Below, piece by piece: positions 33,361 through 42,699 of a stretch of 64,000 bases of DNA (its first letter is position 1; each line of letters opens with the position of its first letter). Both the position numbers and the translations under genes were made by a program. The notes under the pieces were generated by a model. The model made no database searches. It saw only the letters and a list, made by a program, of their open reading frames with translations, and was not told where the DNA came from. The stretch is from positions 1 to 64,000 of the forward strand of contig CAZJAD010000002.1 in NCBI GenBank assembly GCA_964543855.1. The letters run 5' to 3'. The DNA is from CAZJAD01 sp964543855 (GTDB lineage: Bacteria > Electryoneota > RPQS01 > DYHQ01).

Positions 33361-34851
33361 CTCCCCCGCCCCGCCATAGAAACTAAGCGGTTCCTCCCGA
33401 TTTCCGAGGGTTTCGACGCAACCGGCGACGAAATCAGCCCGTCGATTCAGCAGATCCCATTCGATCTTGTCCGGAGTATCTGTGGGTGAGTGGTAATCAC
33501 CGTGAACTCCCGAGAAGCAGAACATCACCGGAATCCGCTTTGCGTGAAAGGATGCGTGGTCACTAAACTCATGGAAAACAGGGCGTGGGTCGAATGTCAC
33601 GTCGAGTGACTGGACTTCGGCGACTCGGCTCAGCTCCTCCTCAATCCACGGCGATTGGCTGCTATAGAAGACGGTCAGTTCGGAATCATCAATCCTGAGT
33701 GGTGATCCTTCCGGAATATGACCGCTCGGCTTGCGTCCCACGCAATCAAGGTTAATCATAGCGACCATGTCACCCTCGCCGGGAGGGTGCTCAACCAGCC
33801 ATTTGGACCCGAGCAGGCCCTTCTCCTCTCCATCGAAAAGCACGAAAAGGACTGATCGCGGCGGAGGATCCGCCGCGACAGCCTGAGCGACGGCGATTAA
33901 AGCCACCAAGCCACTGGCGTTGTCGTCAGCACCCGGGTAATAGACATCGCCTTGTCGCCCAAGGTGGTCGTAATGTGCGCCCACAACAATGCGCTCCTGC
34001 GCCAACTCGGGGTTGGAGCCCGGGATGATGCCGACGACATTCCTCAGAGAGCAGGCCTCATCGAAGGTGAAGGCGATTGTCAAACTGGCCGCCAAGCCGT
34101 TTGGGCCGCCCGCTTGCTCTCTCTGCAATCGGTCGCCAGGAGCGATGTCCAAGTACAGAACGGGGAACACATGTGTTCCGGGAATCTGGAGCATGCGGGG
34201 GTCAAAACTCCGTCTTCGAGTCTGGACTTCCCGTTCCAAGCGACCGGAATCCCCGTCGGCCTGCACAAAAACCACCGCCAGTGCTCCACTTTCGTGCGCG
34301 GTCCGAGCCTTGACCATGGTCACCGTGTGGCGGAATCCGGTGCCGCCTCGCTGGAAGGCCGTGTCTGGAGGGGCACCGATGAAGAGCATCAGGACCCTGC
34401 CCCGGGCTTCCTCCGGCTCATAGTCCTTCCGTCCAAGTTCCGGAGCCACAACGCCATAGCCACCACTCAGGAGAGGGCCTGTTATCGTCTGGGTTTGCCC
34501 GTGGCGTGGGAAAAAGAGGAGACCGGAATTCAAGGTCGCTTCCCACGCCTGGCCGGAATCCGCCTCTCCTTGGGGATAGAAGCGGGCACAGGTACGGGTG
34601 GAGTCGAGCCGCGGAGTCTCAGCCAGGAAAGGCTGGAAATATCCGCCACCCGCCACCGGCTTCAGGCCAGTTCGCGCCATGAGAGCTGCCAGCGTGTCGG
34701 CCACGCGCCCGGCCTCCGGCGTTCCCGCTTCGCGTCCGCCGATTTCGGGCGAGGTCAAGAAGGCCATCAGTGCGCGCGAGGGCGATGGCGCTTTGGCGCA
34801 TGTGACCGCGTGGAGCGCGGCAATGAGCAGAAAAACTCCGAGCTTTTTCAT
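33349..34851 (-). CDS. Exported M28-family zinc peptidase with PA-type insert
   Basis: Probable periplasmic or surface aminopeptidase/carboxypeptidase of 500 residues. The N-terminal signal is MKKLGVFLLIAALHAVTC; the Cys is not in an ideal lipobox, so a lipid anchor is only possible. Residues about 110-250 fit a PA (protease-associated) domain. Zinc ligands of M28 are clear: VVGAHYDHLG, YPGADDNASG, FDGEEKGLLGS, INLDCVG and HGDYHSPTDTPDKI. Substrate unknown. The start overlaps the trxA stop (ATGA). Confidence 0.88.
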   Translation of the reverse strand: MKKLGVFLLIAALHAVTCAKAPSPSRALMAFLTSPEIGGREAGTPEAGRVADTLAALMARTGLKPVAGGGYFQPFLAETPRLDSTRTCARFYPQGEADSGQAWEATLNSGLLFFPRHGQTQTITGPLLSGGYGVVAPELGRKDYEPEEARGRVLMLFIGAPPDTAFQRGGTGFRHTVTMVKARTAHESGALAVVFVQADGDSGRLEREVQTRRRSFDPRMLQIPGTHVFPVLYLDIAPGDRLQREQAGGPNGLAASLTIAFTFDEACSLRNVVGIIPGSNPELAQERIVVGAHYDHLGRQGDVYYPGADDNASGLVALIAVAQAVAADPPPRSVLFVLFDGEEKGLLGSKWLVEHPPGEGDMVAMINLDCVGRKPSGHIPEGSPLRIDDSELTVFYSSQSPWIEEELSRVAEVQSLDVTFDPRPVFHEFSDHASFHAKRIPVMFCFSGVHGDYHSPTDTPDKIEWDLLNRRADFVAGCVETLGNREEPLSFYGGAGEKRP

Positions 34852-35174
34852 GCCAAGAGTGCCTCGATGCGCTGTTGGAGCACGGCCTTGGGAACCGCTC
34901 CTATTACCTGATCGACTGTTTTACCATCCTTGAAGAAGATGAGATTTGGAATCGCTTGGACACCATAGTTGATCGGGGCCCGGGGATTTTCGTCGACATT
35001 CATTTTTGCGACACGGAGACGGCCCTCGTAATCGTTCGCGAGATCCTCCAAAGCTGGGGAGATAACATGACAAGGGGCACACCACGGCGCCCAGAAATCC
35101 ACGACGGTCAGTACGTCCGATTTCAAGACTTCGGACTCAAAAGTATCATCGGTCACGTTGATAGCAGATGACAT
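34848..35174 (-). CDS. trxA: Thioredoxin
   Basis: Cytoplasmic disulfide reductase of 108 residues. The active site is FWAPWCAPCHV, with Ala in place of the usual Gly (WCGPC); the cis-proline loop is QAIPNLIFF and KMNVDENP is typical. GGAGG lies 8 bases before the ATG. No signal peptide. It is coupled to the exported M28 peptidase gene by a 4-base overlap; whether that has meaning is unclear. Confidence 0.93.
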   Translation of the reverse strand: MSSAINVTDDTFESEVLKSDVLTVVDFWAPWCAPCHVISPALEDLANDYEGRLRVAKMNVDENPRAPINYGVQAIPNLIFFKDGKTVDQVIGAVPKAVLQQRIEALLA

Positions 35175-35207
35175 CAGTGACTCCTCCTTTATGAATGCGT
35201 GAATCTG

Positions 35208-36242
35208 TCAGAGAGAAACCTCAACCTCTCGCAAGTAGTGCGCGGCATCTTCCGGTGGAGTGGGATTGATGTAGAAGCCCGTGCCCCACTCAAAGCCTGC
35301 CATGCGCGTCAGGCGCGGCATGACCTCGATATGCCAATGATAGTCATACGGGAGCGTCTGCCAGTGACCGGGTCGGCGTCCGCGCGCGAGCATATTCGGC
35401 GAGGTGTGTATGACGAAATTATAGGGTGGATCATTCAACGCCTGTTTCAAGCGCGACAGCGTCTTTTTCAACACGATCGCGAGTTGGTCGAGATCCGCGT
35501 CGGAAAGTTGTCCGAAATCATGGTGATGTTCGAGCGGAATCACCATCAGCTCGAATGGAAAACGGGACGCGAAAGGAGCCCAGACGAGATAGCCGTTCTC
35601 CGTGCTGACGATTCGACTCTCCTGCTCAAGTTCCTGACTGATGATATCGCAGAAGAGGCATCGCTCTTTGATGGCGTAGTGTTCCCGGGCTGAATCGAGC
35701 TCCATCGACACGGTGCGTGGAGTGATGGGTGTCGCGATGATCTGCGTGTGCGGGTGGCTGAGCGAGGCCCCCGCGATGAGGCCATAGTTCTTGAAGATGA
35801 GTATGTAGCGGAAGCGAAGGTCGCGCTCGAGGTCCGCCAGGCGTTCCCGGTACGCTCGGAGAATCTTCTTCATGTGATCGACGGTTTGGTCTCCGAGGTC
35901 TATATGATGGTCAGGACTTTCGATGATGACTTCATGGGCGCCAACCCCGTTCATCTGGTCGTAGATGCCGATCCCTTTGCGGTTCAAGTCACCCTCAATC
36001 ACCAGTGCCGGGAATTTGTTGGAGACGACGCGCACTTCCCAGCCGGGAGTATTCGGCTTCGTGCCGTTCGGGCGGATGGCCCATATTTCCGGGGGGGTTT
36101 TGTCTTCGTTGCCGGTGCAGAACGGGCAGAAACTCATTTCGGGTTTGACATTTTCCACCAGGAAATCCGATGGACGGCGCCCTCTTTCTGTCGCGACAAT
36201 CACCCATCGTTTCTGGATCGGGTCATGCCGAAGTTCGGGCAT
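35208..36242 (-). CDS. galT: Galactose-1-phosphate uridylyltransferase
   Basis: HIT-superfamily nucleotidyltransferase that exchanges UMP between UDP-glucose and galactose 1-phosphate. It has 344 residues: RHDPIQKRWVIVATERGRRP, zinc-site pieces (FCPFCTGNE), the catalytic SHPHTQIIATP histidine, and a second half with FELMVIPLEHHHDF and the YHWHIEVMPRL end. AAAGGAG precedes the ATG. It is 12 bases after a GH57 branching enzyme; galK and galE are not near, so its role in a glucan cluster could be hexose-1-phosphate exchange (inference). Confidence 0.92.
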   Translation of the reverse strand: MPELRHDPIQKRWVIVATERGRRPSDFLVENVKPEMSFCPFCTGNEDKTPPEIWAIRPNGTKPNTPGWEVRVVSNKFPALVIEGDLNRKGIGIYDQMNGVGAHEVIIESPDHHIDLGDQTVDHMKKILRAYRERLADLERDLRFRYILIFKNYGLIAGASLSHPHTQIIATPITPRTVSMELDSAREHYAIKERCLFCDIISQELEQESRIVSTENGYLVWAPFASRFPFELMVIPLEHHHDFGQLSDADLDQLAIVLKKTLSRLKQALNDPPYNFVIHTSPNMLARGRRPGHWQTLPYDYHWHIEVMPRLTRMAGFEWGTGFYINPTPPEDAAHYLREVEVSL

Positions 36243-36254
36243 AAGGACTCCTTT

Positions 36255-37991
36255 TCATCGTTGTGCGGACTCAAGATTCAACTGACGGGGGTGCCACCAC
36301 ATCGGATCAAGGTGACGGAAAAGAACATCCCGTTTCTCTGTCTCTTCGACGCGCAGCCACTGGTCATCACCAACCGTTTCTCCGTTCGCCACGCGCCGTA
36401 GAATTTCATGTAAAAACTCGAAGTCGTGGGCGTGACGGAGCAAACGCGCTTCAGCATAATCGGCGGCGGCCATTGTGCTGATGAGAAATTGCCAATCCGA
36501 GCTTTCCAAGAGCAGGAGTTCGCGGCCCATTTGTCTCAGAAGTCGTTGCACCGAGGAGTCTCGGTTCTCGCCCAGGCGCACGACTTCGGTTTCCATTTTC
36601 TCCTCAGCGTCGTGGACATACGACCAAGTCCATCGGTTCGCATCGTTGAACCAGATATAGTGGAAACCGCCTTCCCCCCACGAACCTTCCGGGAGCTGGA
36701 CGACCTTTGCCTCTTCGACGGATCGAACATACTCGGCCCCTGTGACAAGATCCACTTCCGAGCTGTCATGCAATTCTTCGATCACCTGACGGAACCACCT
36801 TGGCCCCTCGAACCACCAGTGGCCGAAGAGTTCCGTGTCGTAGGGCGCGCAGACAACGGGGTAGTTGGACTTCTCCTCTCCGATGATTTGTCTGACAAGC
36901 CCGGCAAAATGTCTTGCGTTTTCGTGGAGGCGCGATCCGATTACCCGAGGATCGTACTCGAGTTTGTCCCCGAGATCCGCCTTGGCGCTGGTCACTTTCC
37001 AGTAGCGATGGCCGCCGGGAAAATGCTTTTTGTGAAAATCGAGGTAGTTACCATCGGCCGGATAACCGTGTTCTCCCGACCAGACCTGCAGGCCTGTACG
37101 GGGGTCGCGTGTCAGGACCGCGACCGGTTGTTCGTGGGGCAAGCGCGACGAAACCCAATGGAGGTCATGGGGTGAACGGTCGGTTTGCTCAATCTCGCCC
37201 GAAGTCTGGCTCTGGGCAAATTGGTCCCAGAGTCGCTGAAGTCCTTCGAAACGGGCCAAATAGACGCCGATTGCCTTGCCTCCGGAAAGGAGGTGCGAGT
37301 CGATGATGAAGAAGCGAATACCCGACCGGGAGAGAAACTCCTCCACACCGCGGCGTGCGACTGCGGGAGCTTCGGGATGCGTTGGATTGATCCACTTGTA
37401 GGCGGGACGGTAAGCGCACTCCGGAAGCCAGATACCGACCGGATCGCGGTTGAAATGATGGCGGTAAGCCTCCACGCCCTGGCGAATCTGCGCGTTGACG
37501 GCGGTATCCCGCGAGAGCAGCGGGAGGTAGCCGTGTGTCGCGGCACAAGTAATCACTTCGATGTGTCCACTGTCCTGCAGACTCTTAAAAGCAGCCACAA
37601 GATTCTCGTCCCAGCGTTCGACAAAGTCGCGCGCCACATCGCGATAGTACTTCGCCCACATCTTGGCCAAATTCGCGAGGTGCGCATTTCCTTCCCGGGT
37701 GAATTCCGCGTCATTGAGCTGTGCTGTTTCAATCCTGGCCTCAAGGTATTCCCTGAATTCCGAAACAAAAAGCGGATCAGAGAGTTGCTCGCAAAGAACG
37801 GGCGTCAAGCCAAGCGTGAGCTTTGCGGAGATTCGCGCTTCGGCGAGTTCCTCGAGTACTCTCAGGATCGGAATGTAGCATTCCGCTGCTGCTTCGTTGA
37901 GCCAGTCCGTGCCATGCGGCCATCGCCCGTGGGAAAGCACGTACGGAAGATGAGAGTGAAAAACAAAGGTGAAAGCGCCATGCTTTGCCAT
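36255..37991 (-). CDS. GH57 1,4-alpha-glucan branching enzyme
   Basis: Makes alpha-1,6 branches in glycogen. It has 578 residues. The GH57 N terminus is FTFVFHSHLPYVLSHGRWPHG. The catalytic nucleophile Glu is in GIWLPECAYRPAYKW (around residue 190) and the acid Asp in CAPYDTELFGHWWFEG (around 360). The C-terminal helical DUF1957 part carries SSDWQFLISTMAAADYAEAR, as in Thermus and Thermococcus branching enzymes. AGGAAG lies before the ATG. It is next to a second GH57 enzyme and glgC, so glycogen synthesis is the likely pathway. Confidence 0.9.
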   Translation of the reverse strand: MAKHGAFTFVFHSHLPYVLSHGRWPHGTDWLNEAAAECYIPILRVLEELAEARISAKLTLGLTPVLCEQLSDPLFVSEFREYLEARIETAQLNDAEFTREGNAHLANLAKMWAKYYRDVARDFVERWDENLVAAFKSLQDSGHIEVITCAATHGYLPLLSRDTAVNAQIRQGVEAYRHHFNRDPVGIWLPECAYRPAYKWINPTHPEAPAVARRGVEEFLSRSGIRFFIIDSHLLSGGKAIGVYLARFEGLQRLWDQFAQSQTSGEIEQTDRSPHDLHWVSSRLPHEQPVAVLTRDPRTGLQVWSGEHGYPADGNYLDFHKKHFPGGHRYWKVTSAKADLGDKLEYDPRVIGSRLHENARHFAGLVRQIIGEEKSNYPVVCAPYDTELFGHWWFEGPRWFRQVIEELHDSSEVDLVTGAEYVRSVEEAKVVQLPEGSWGEGGFHYIWFNDANRWTWSYVHDAEEKMETEVVRLGENRDSSVQRLLRQMGRELLLLESSDWQFLISTMAAADYAEARLLRHAHDFEFLHEILRRVANGETVGDDQWLRVEETEKRDVLFRHLDPMWWHPRQLNLESAQR

Positions 37992-38019
37992 AATAACTTC
38001 CTCGCTCTTTGTCGTCGTC

Positions 38020-40185
38020 TTAGATACTCCAATTTGCCGCCAGTTCTTCGGTGCTCAGGATTCTGAATCGCAGGACTCCCTCACGCGGCACGCGCTCGCG
38101 CACAAGATCGCCTTCGGAGACTCCGATGGCGAAAGCGCACTCCTGTCCCGGCATGATACCTGCTTCGGTCAGCGGAATCGAAATCTCCACGATATCCGCT
38201 GCGGCGCAACGGGCACGGGATGAACCCACTGCCAGGCCTTCGGGTTCCCGCAACACGCTTTGGAGCGCGAGATCTTGGCCTTTTCGAAGCAGCCAAGTGA
38301 ACGTTGCGCTCATCTCACCGAGCGTCTCAACAAATACGGCTAACGCCGACTCTTTGTTCAGCAACAACCTATCTGCGAAATCCATGCGCAGGTGGAGAGT
38401 TTTCAAATCGAAACCGTAGTGGATTCCGGATATGAGTCTTTCCGTCTGACCCATGGGGACGCCAGTCTTCTTCGTGTCGAGGCTGACAGCTCCCACCCAT
38501 TCGTAAAAGGAGGTCACACGGCCGTCGAGGACCGGTGTCATTTCAAAGGCAGGTTGGCCGCTGGCATCGAGCGTGAGGCGCGAGGCGACTGGAGTTTGAA
38601 GCAATGAGGGCACGCTCAGACCCGCCGCCTCGAGAGCGTGAGACAGGAACGATCGAAAGAGGCGATCGAAATCCGGTTCGTAAACGGAATGGAAAGGTTC
38701 TCCAAACCACCAGAACCAATCGGAGCCTTCGGCAAAGTAGAGGGCTCGCTTGACCTCGTCATTCTGCGATAAGGCCGCGTTCGCATGGAGTTCCAGGCGC
38801 TGCCTCATCTGACGCAGCAGGTTCCAAGCGCGGTTTTTCTCGGAATCGCCAATCCAGATGTGGAAATCGGCATCGATCCATGAGCCGGGGTGAAGACCGG
38901 AAATCACAGGAGGATTCTGGACCTTGGCCAGATGCTCAGAACAGGTTGACAGTACCAGGCTGCGGTCTGCGTTCAGGGCCTGATAGAGCCCGGTCAGGAA
39001 CGCCTCACCTCCATCGGGAAAAGATTGCCACGGGTTCTCGCCGTCCAGAATCACCGCGACACACCGATTCGGTCTGCCCTTTGTGTTGCCCGCGATGCTG
39101 CGAAGTTGCGCACGGAAATCGGCCACTGCTTCTGACGGCGGATTATGAGCATATTGAAAACCGATTGCATCAGAGAGTTTCTTGTGGCGGAAGAAAAGGT
39201 TGATTTCGCGAGTTCCGGTGCGAAACTTGAAGGGCTCGAATGGATCTCCGGGATCTCGGCTATCGCGCTGTGATCGATGAAGGTTCTCCTCATCGCTCGC
39301 CGCCCACACAAATCCGGCAGCGCTCGCCAGCGCGAGCGCTTCTTCCGAGATGGATCCTTCCGAGGGCCAAAGGCCAGCCGCTGGCTTGCCAAAATGTCTC
39401 TCGAAAACTTTTCTGCCCTGTTCAAGCTGCCCTCGCGCATCATCCGGAAATTGAAACGGCGTTCGAGGCAGTACTGCTTTCGGAAGACTCACACTCGCGA
39501 TATTCGTGTCGCAAAGGAGCGGGAGAATCGGATGGGCGAACGGAGAAGTGGAGAGTTCGAGCAGGCCTTCCTCGTAGAGGCGGCGATGCGTCGGGATGAC
39601 AGCTTGGAGGAGCTGGCGGTGAGTTCCGAGGACCAGTTCGCGCTCCTGCAATGTGAAATCGCGACCTTTGCGGAGCAGGTCACGGATTTCAGGCTTCTTC
39701 CGCGCCGTAAAACCCAGCCAGACGAGATGGAAAAGAACCGTCAAATCCAGAATATCCTGGTCAGAGAACTTCTTTGCTTTCTTCAGAGCCTCGCCCGGAT
39801 CCAAGTGTTCACCACGGCGACCGAGCAAATCTGCGTATCTTGGAATGGGGCGGACAAGCGTTTCCCAGTTAGCGGCGAAGAAGTGTTCGACGATGAAAGC
39901 CCGCTGATCCTCGGTCAAGTCGTGAACGGGAATGCGCGAGATGTGTTCGAACTCATCGGCCGTTGCGGCTTGGGCTTGCTCGTGAATCTGTTCCAGAAGC
40001 ACCGGCGTGAAATTGAAGGTGACGCGAGCACCTTCCTTCTCGCAAGCAGCCGCCATATCGGTGTAGCCGCTGGCAGCGTGCAGTCGCACCCACGGAAGCA
40101 GTGCTCGATCCGCTCCAGGCAATCGGTAGCACGGCTGATGTTGATGCCAAAGGAAGAGAATTGGGAGCGGTTTTGCAGCAGTCAT
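38020..40185 (-). CDS. GH57 alpha-glucan-active enzyme (alpha-amylase / amylopullulanase-like)
   Basis: It has 721 residues. GH57 motifs in order: LFLWHQHQPCYRLPG (motif 1), STSPFAHPILPLL (motif 2), AAGLWPSEGSISEEAL with the nucleophile Glu, VAVILDGENPWQSFPDG with the acid Asp, and the WFWWFGEPFHS helical part. A C-terminal beta-rich domain of about 200 residues follows. Members of this length are annotated as alpha-amylases, amylopullulanases or 4-alpha-glucanotransferases; the reaction is not certain. There is no signal peptide, so it acts inside the cell. The start overlaps glgC by ATGA. Confidence 0.85.
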   Translation of the reverse strand: MTAAKPLPILFLWHQHQPCYRLPGADRALLPWVRLHAASGYTDMAAACEKEGARVTFNFTPVLLEQIHEQAQAATADEFEHISRIPVHDLTEDQRAFIVEHFFAANWETLVRPIPRYADLLGRRGEHLDPGEALKKAKKFSDQDILDLTVLFHLVWLGFTARKKPEIRDLLRKGRDFTLQERELVLGTHRQLLQAVIPTHRRLYEEGLLELSTSPFAHPILPLLCDTNIASVSLPKAVLPRTPFQFPDDARGQLEQGRKVFERHFGKPAAGLWPSEGSISEEALALASAAGFVWAASDEENLHRSQRDSRDPGDPFEPFKFRTGTREINLFFRHKKLSDAIGFQYAHNPPSEAVADFRAQLRSIAGNTKGRPNRCVAVILDGENPWQSFPDGGEAFLTGLYQALNADRSLVLSTCSEHLAKVQNPPVISGLHPGSWIDADFHIWIGDSEKNRAWNLLRQMRQRLELHANAALSQNDEVKRALYFAEGSDWFWWFGEPFHSVYEPDFDRLFRSFLSHALEAAGLSVPSLLQTPVASRLTLDASGQPAFEMTPVLDGRVTSFYEWVGAVSLDTKKTGVPMGQTERLISGIHYGFDLKTLHLRMDFADRLLLNKESALAVFVETLGEMSATFTWLLRKGQDLALQSVLREPEGLAVGSSRARCAAADIVEISIPLTEAGIMPGQECAFAIGVSEGDLVRERVPREGVLRFRILSTEELAANWSI

Positions 40186-41414
40186 CGGGTGGGAACCAGC
40201 ACTATTCCTTCAGGGATGACCGTAATCCCTCGATTCGTCACCGTGAACCTTGCGGCATCCTCCGACTGATTGACGCCAATCTGCATACCAGGAGGAATCT
40301 TCACGCCGTCACAGACAATCGCACGATGAACCCGCGCTCCGCGACCGACCTCCACTTCATTCATGAGAATCGAGTCCGTGACAAGACAATAGCTGTTGAT
40401 CCTTACGCGAGGAGACAGCACAGACCGATAGACCCGGCCCCCTGAAACGATGCATCCGGGCGATAAAATCGAATTGTAGGCGGAACCAATGCGGCCTTCA
40501 TGTTCGTAGTCGAAAACGGTCTTGGCAGGCGGGTTCTGCTCGTGATATGTTCGGATCGGCCATTCGGCGTCATAGAGATTGAAAAGAGGTTCCACGCTTA
40601 CGAGATCCATGTTGGCGTCGTAATAGGAATCGATGCTTCCGATATCGCGCCAGTATTTGTAGACTTTTTTGTTCTCGTCTTTGAAGATATAGGCAAAGAC
40701 CTTTTCTTTTCGGCTGATCATATCGGGAAGAACATTGCGTCCAAAATCATGAACAGAGCCGGCTTGTTTGGAATCTCGAATCGCCTCGCGGACGAGCTTC
40801 GCGGTATTGAAAACATAGACACCCATTGAGACAAGACACTTGGTCGGATCGCCGGGGACGGTCGGGGGATCGGGCACCTTTTCGAGGAATCCAGAGACAC
40901 GCGAATCGGCATCAACATCAATCACACCCATGTGCTTGGCACTCTCTTTGTCCAACTCAACGGCACCGACGGTTACTTCTGCTCCGGACTTCTCGTGAAA
41001 AGCGAGCATTTCGTGGTAGTTCATCTTGTAAATGTGGTCGCCGGAGAGCAGCAGGACACGCTTCGGTTTGTGGCGCTCGAGGACGTTTATGTTCTGGTAG
41101 ACAGCGTCAACATTGCCGACATACCAGCCCTCCGCTGTGCGGTATTGTGGAGGAACCGATTCGATGAACTCGCCCATCTCCTGCTTGAAGAGAGATGCCC
41201 AACCCGTGCGGATGTGACGGTCGAGCGAGATGGAGCTGTACTGAGTGAGCAGATAGATCTGGCGGACTCCGGAGTTCAGGCAGTTTGAGAGCGTGAAGTC
41301 GATGATCTTGTAGATTCCGCCGAAGGTCACGGCGGGTTTTGCCTTTTCCTTCGTGAGCGGATAGAGGCGTTCACCGCGGCCGCCCGCCATGATGACTGTG
41401 AGTGTGTGAACCAT
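40182..41414 (-). CDS. glgC: Glucose-1-phosphate adenylyltransferase
   Basis: Makes ADP-glucose, the donor for glycogen synthesis. It has 410 residues from MVHTLTVIMAGGRGERL (41414), 5 bases after the response regulator gene. The nucleotide-binding part is followed by PLTKEKAKPAVTFGGIYKIID and FTLSNCLNSG; GSAYNSILSPGCIVSGG starts the left-handed helix. A second copy of the regulator contacts cannot be judged. No glgA is present in the window. Confidence 0.94.
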   Translation of the reverse strand: MVHTLTVIMAGGRGERLYPLTKEKAKPAVTFGGIYKIIDFTLSNCLNSGVRQIYLLTQYSSISLDRHIRTGWASLFKQEMGEFIESVPPQYRTAEGWYVGNVDAVYQNINVLERHKPKRVLLLSGDHIYKMNYHEMLAFHEKSGAEVTVGAVELDKESAKHMGVIDVDADSRVSGFLEKVPDPPTVPGDPTKCLVSMGVYVFNTAKLVREAIRDSKQAGSVHDFGRNVLPDMISRKEKVFAYIFKDENKKVYKYWRDIGSIDSYYDANMDLVSVEPLFNLYDAEWPIRTYHEQNPPAKTVFDYEHEGRIGSAYNSILSPGCIVSGGRVYRSVLSPRVRINSYCLVTDSILMNEVEVGRGARVHRAIVCDGVKIPPGMQIGVNQSEDAARFTVTNRGITVIPEGIVLVPTR

Positions 41415-41419
41415 CTCGT

Positions 41420-41788
41420 CTACTCGGCTTCCTGTGCTTCGAGCAACTCGCGAATTCGCGACTTCAATTCGGTCAGGTCGCCGGATTTCACGACATAGGC
41501 ATCGGCGGCCCATGTCATGAAATTGTCCTTGTAGACCGAGTACGCCGTGTTGAGGATGACGAGTTGCCGTTTGTCTTTGGCCAGGATTTTTTCCATGAGT
41601 TCGATGCCGTTCATTCCCGGCATCTGGATGTCCAGGATAATCAGGTCAAAGCTTTGGGTCTTGAGATGGTCGAGGACCTCTTGGGCATCAGCGGCCACAG
41701 TGACCTCGTATCCTTCGTCCTCGAGCTCCGTTTGATAGAGCAATCGCAGATTTTTCTCGTCATCGGCGACGAGCAGTCTCTTCTTCAT
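41420..41788 (-). CDS. Single-domain CheY-like response regulator
   Basis: Receiver domain only, 122 residues. Acidic pocket D9/D10, phospho-acceptor D53 in LIILDIQMPGMNG, T81 in ILNTAYS and K101 in YVVKSGD are all in place, so it should be phosphorylated. There is no output domain; it may act by protein-protein contact, as CheY or Spo0F do. It lies between nadC (4-base overlap) and glgC. The only histidine kinase in the window is at 45944-47134. Confidence 0.9.
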   Translation of the reverse strand: MKKRLLVADDEKNLRLLYQTELEDEGYEVTVAADAQEVLDHLKTQSFDLIILDIQMPGMNGIELMEKILAKDKRQLVILNTAYSVYKDNFMTWAADAYVVKSGDLTELKSRIRELLEAQEAE

Positions 41789-42699
41789 GATCGCCTTCCA
41801 TCTATTTCGAGGGATAAGTCCAGTGTTGGAGCGGAGTGAGTGAGCGCGCCGATGGAAATCGCCTGAACGCCGGTCTCCGCATAGGCTCGCACATTGTCCA
41901 AGTTGACACCACCGGAGACTTCCAGAAAAATTCCGGGCGGAACGCCTCGAACCGCTTGAACGACCTCGCTGACTGGGAAATTGTCCAGGAGAAAACTCTT
42001 GAAACCCAGGTGGAGTCCCTCCTTGAGTTCTTCGACGGATGTCACTTCCAACTTCCCGCGCTCGAGAATTTTGCGGCGGACATCGGGTGCCTTTTCAGAG
42101 AGTTCCTTGAGCCTATGGCTCAGACCCGGCAGCGACCCCAGAGCTGCCAGATGGTTGTCCTTGATGAGAATCTCGTCCCCTAAGTTTGTGCGGTAACAGT
42201 CACCGCCCCCTGTTTTGACCGCCTGCACCTCCAGCGCGCGAAGGCCCGGCGAGGTCTTGCGCGTGCAGAGGATGGCGACCGAGAGTCCCCGGATTGCTTG
42301 AACGAATTTCGCAGTCAAAGTCGCGATGCCTGATAGCCTGCAAAGGAAATTCAGCGCCGTTCGCTCGCCACGGAGGATTGCCCGGAGGTTCCCCTTGATA
42401 TGCAGGATTTCATCGCCTGGCTTCAGAGTGTTGCCGTCCGTCTTGAGTGTTTCAAGCTGCAATTCGGCGTCGAGCTGATGAAACACTCTGCGGGCGGGTT
42501 CTGTTCCGGCGAGAATTCCGTCCGCTTTCGCCAATACGACTCCCTTAGCGACTTCACCTTCTGCGATAAGCGGATCGGTCGTCGCGTCGACGCCGTCCGG
42601 GAGATCTTCCTTGAGCGCCTGGCGGATAATTTCATCCAGATGAGAATCTATGGTGACACACTCCGGCTGACATTCAGCCGATTTTTCTGAGCGGAGCAA
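41785..42699 (-). CDS. nadC: Nicotinate-nucleotide pyrophosphorylase (quinolinate phosphoribosyltransferase)
   Basis: Converts quinolinate and PRPP to nicotinate mononucleotide in NAD synthesis. Core motifs: LNFLCRLSGIATLTAKFV, ILCTRKTSPGLRALEVQAVKTGG, ILIKDNHLAALGS, EVTSVEELKEGLHLG, FLEVSGGVNLDNV. The start is unclear: homologues begin near HLDEIIRQALKEDL, but no ATG or GTG lies there. I give the in-frame TTG at 42699 (26-base overlap with pcrA); an ATA at 42651 sits 9 bases after GGAG but would be unusual. nadA and nadB are not in the window. Confidence 0.93.
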   Translation of the reverse strand: MLRSEKSAECQPECVTIDSHLDEIIRQALKEDLPDGVDATTDPLIAEGEVAKGVVLAKADGILAGTEPARRVFHQLDAELQLETLKTDGNTLKPGDEILHIKGNLRAILRGERTALNFLCRLSGIATLTAKFVQAIRGLSVAILCTRKTSPGLRALEVQAVKTGGGDCYRTNLGDEILIKDNHLAALGSLPGLSHRLKELSEKAPDVRRKILERGKLEVTSVEELKEGLHLGFKSFLLDNFPVSEVVQAVRGVPPGIFLEVSGGVNLDNVRAYAETGVQAISIGALTHSAPTLDLSLEIDGRRS

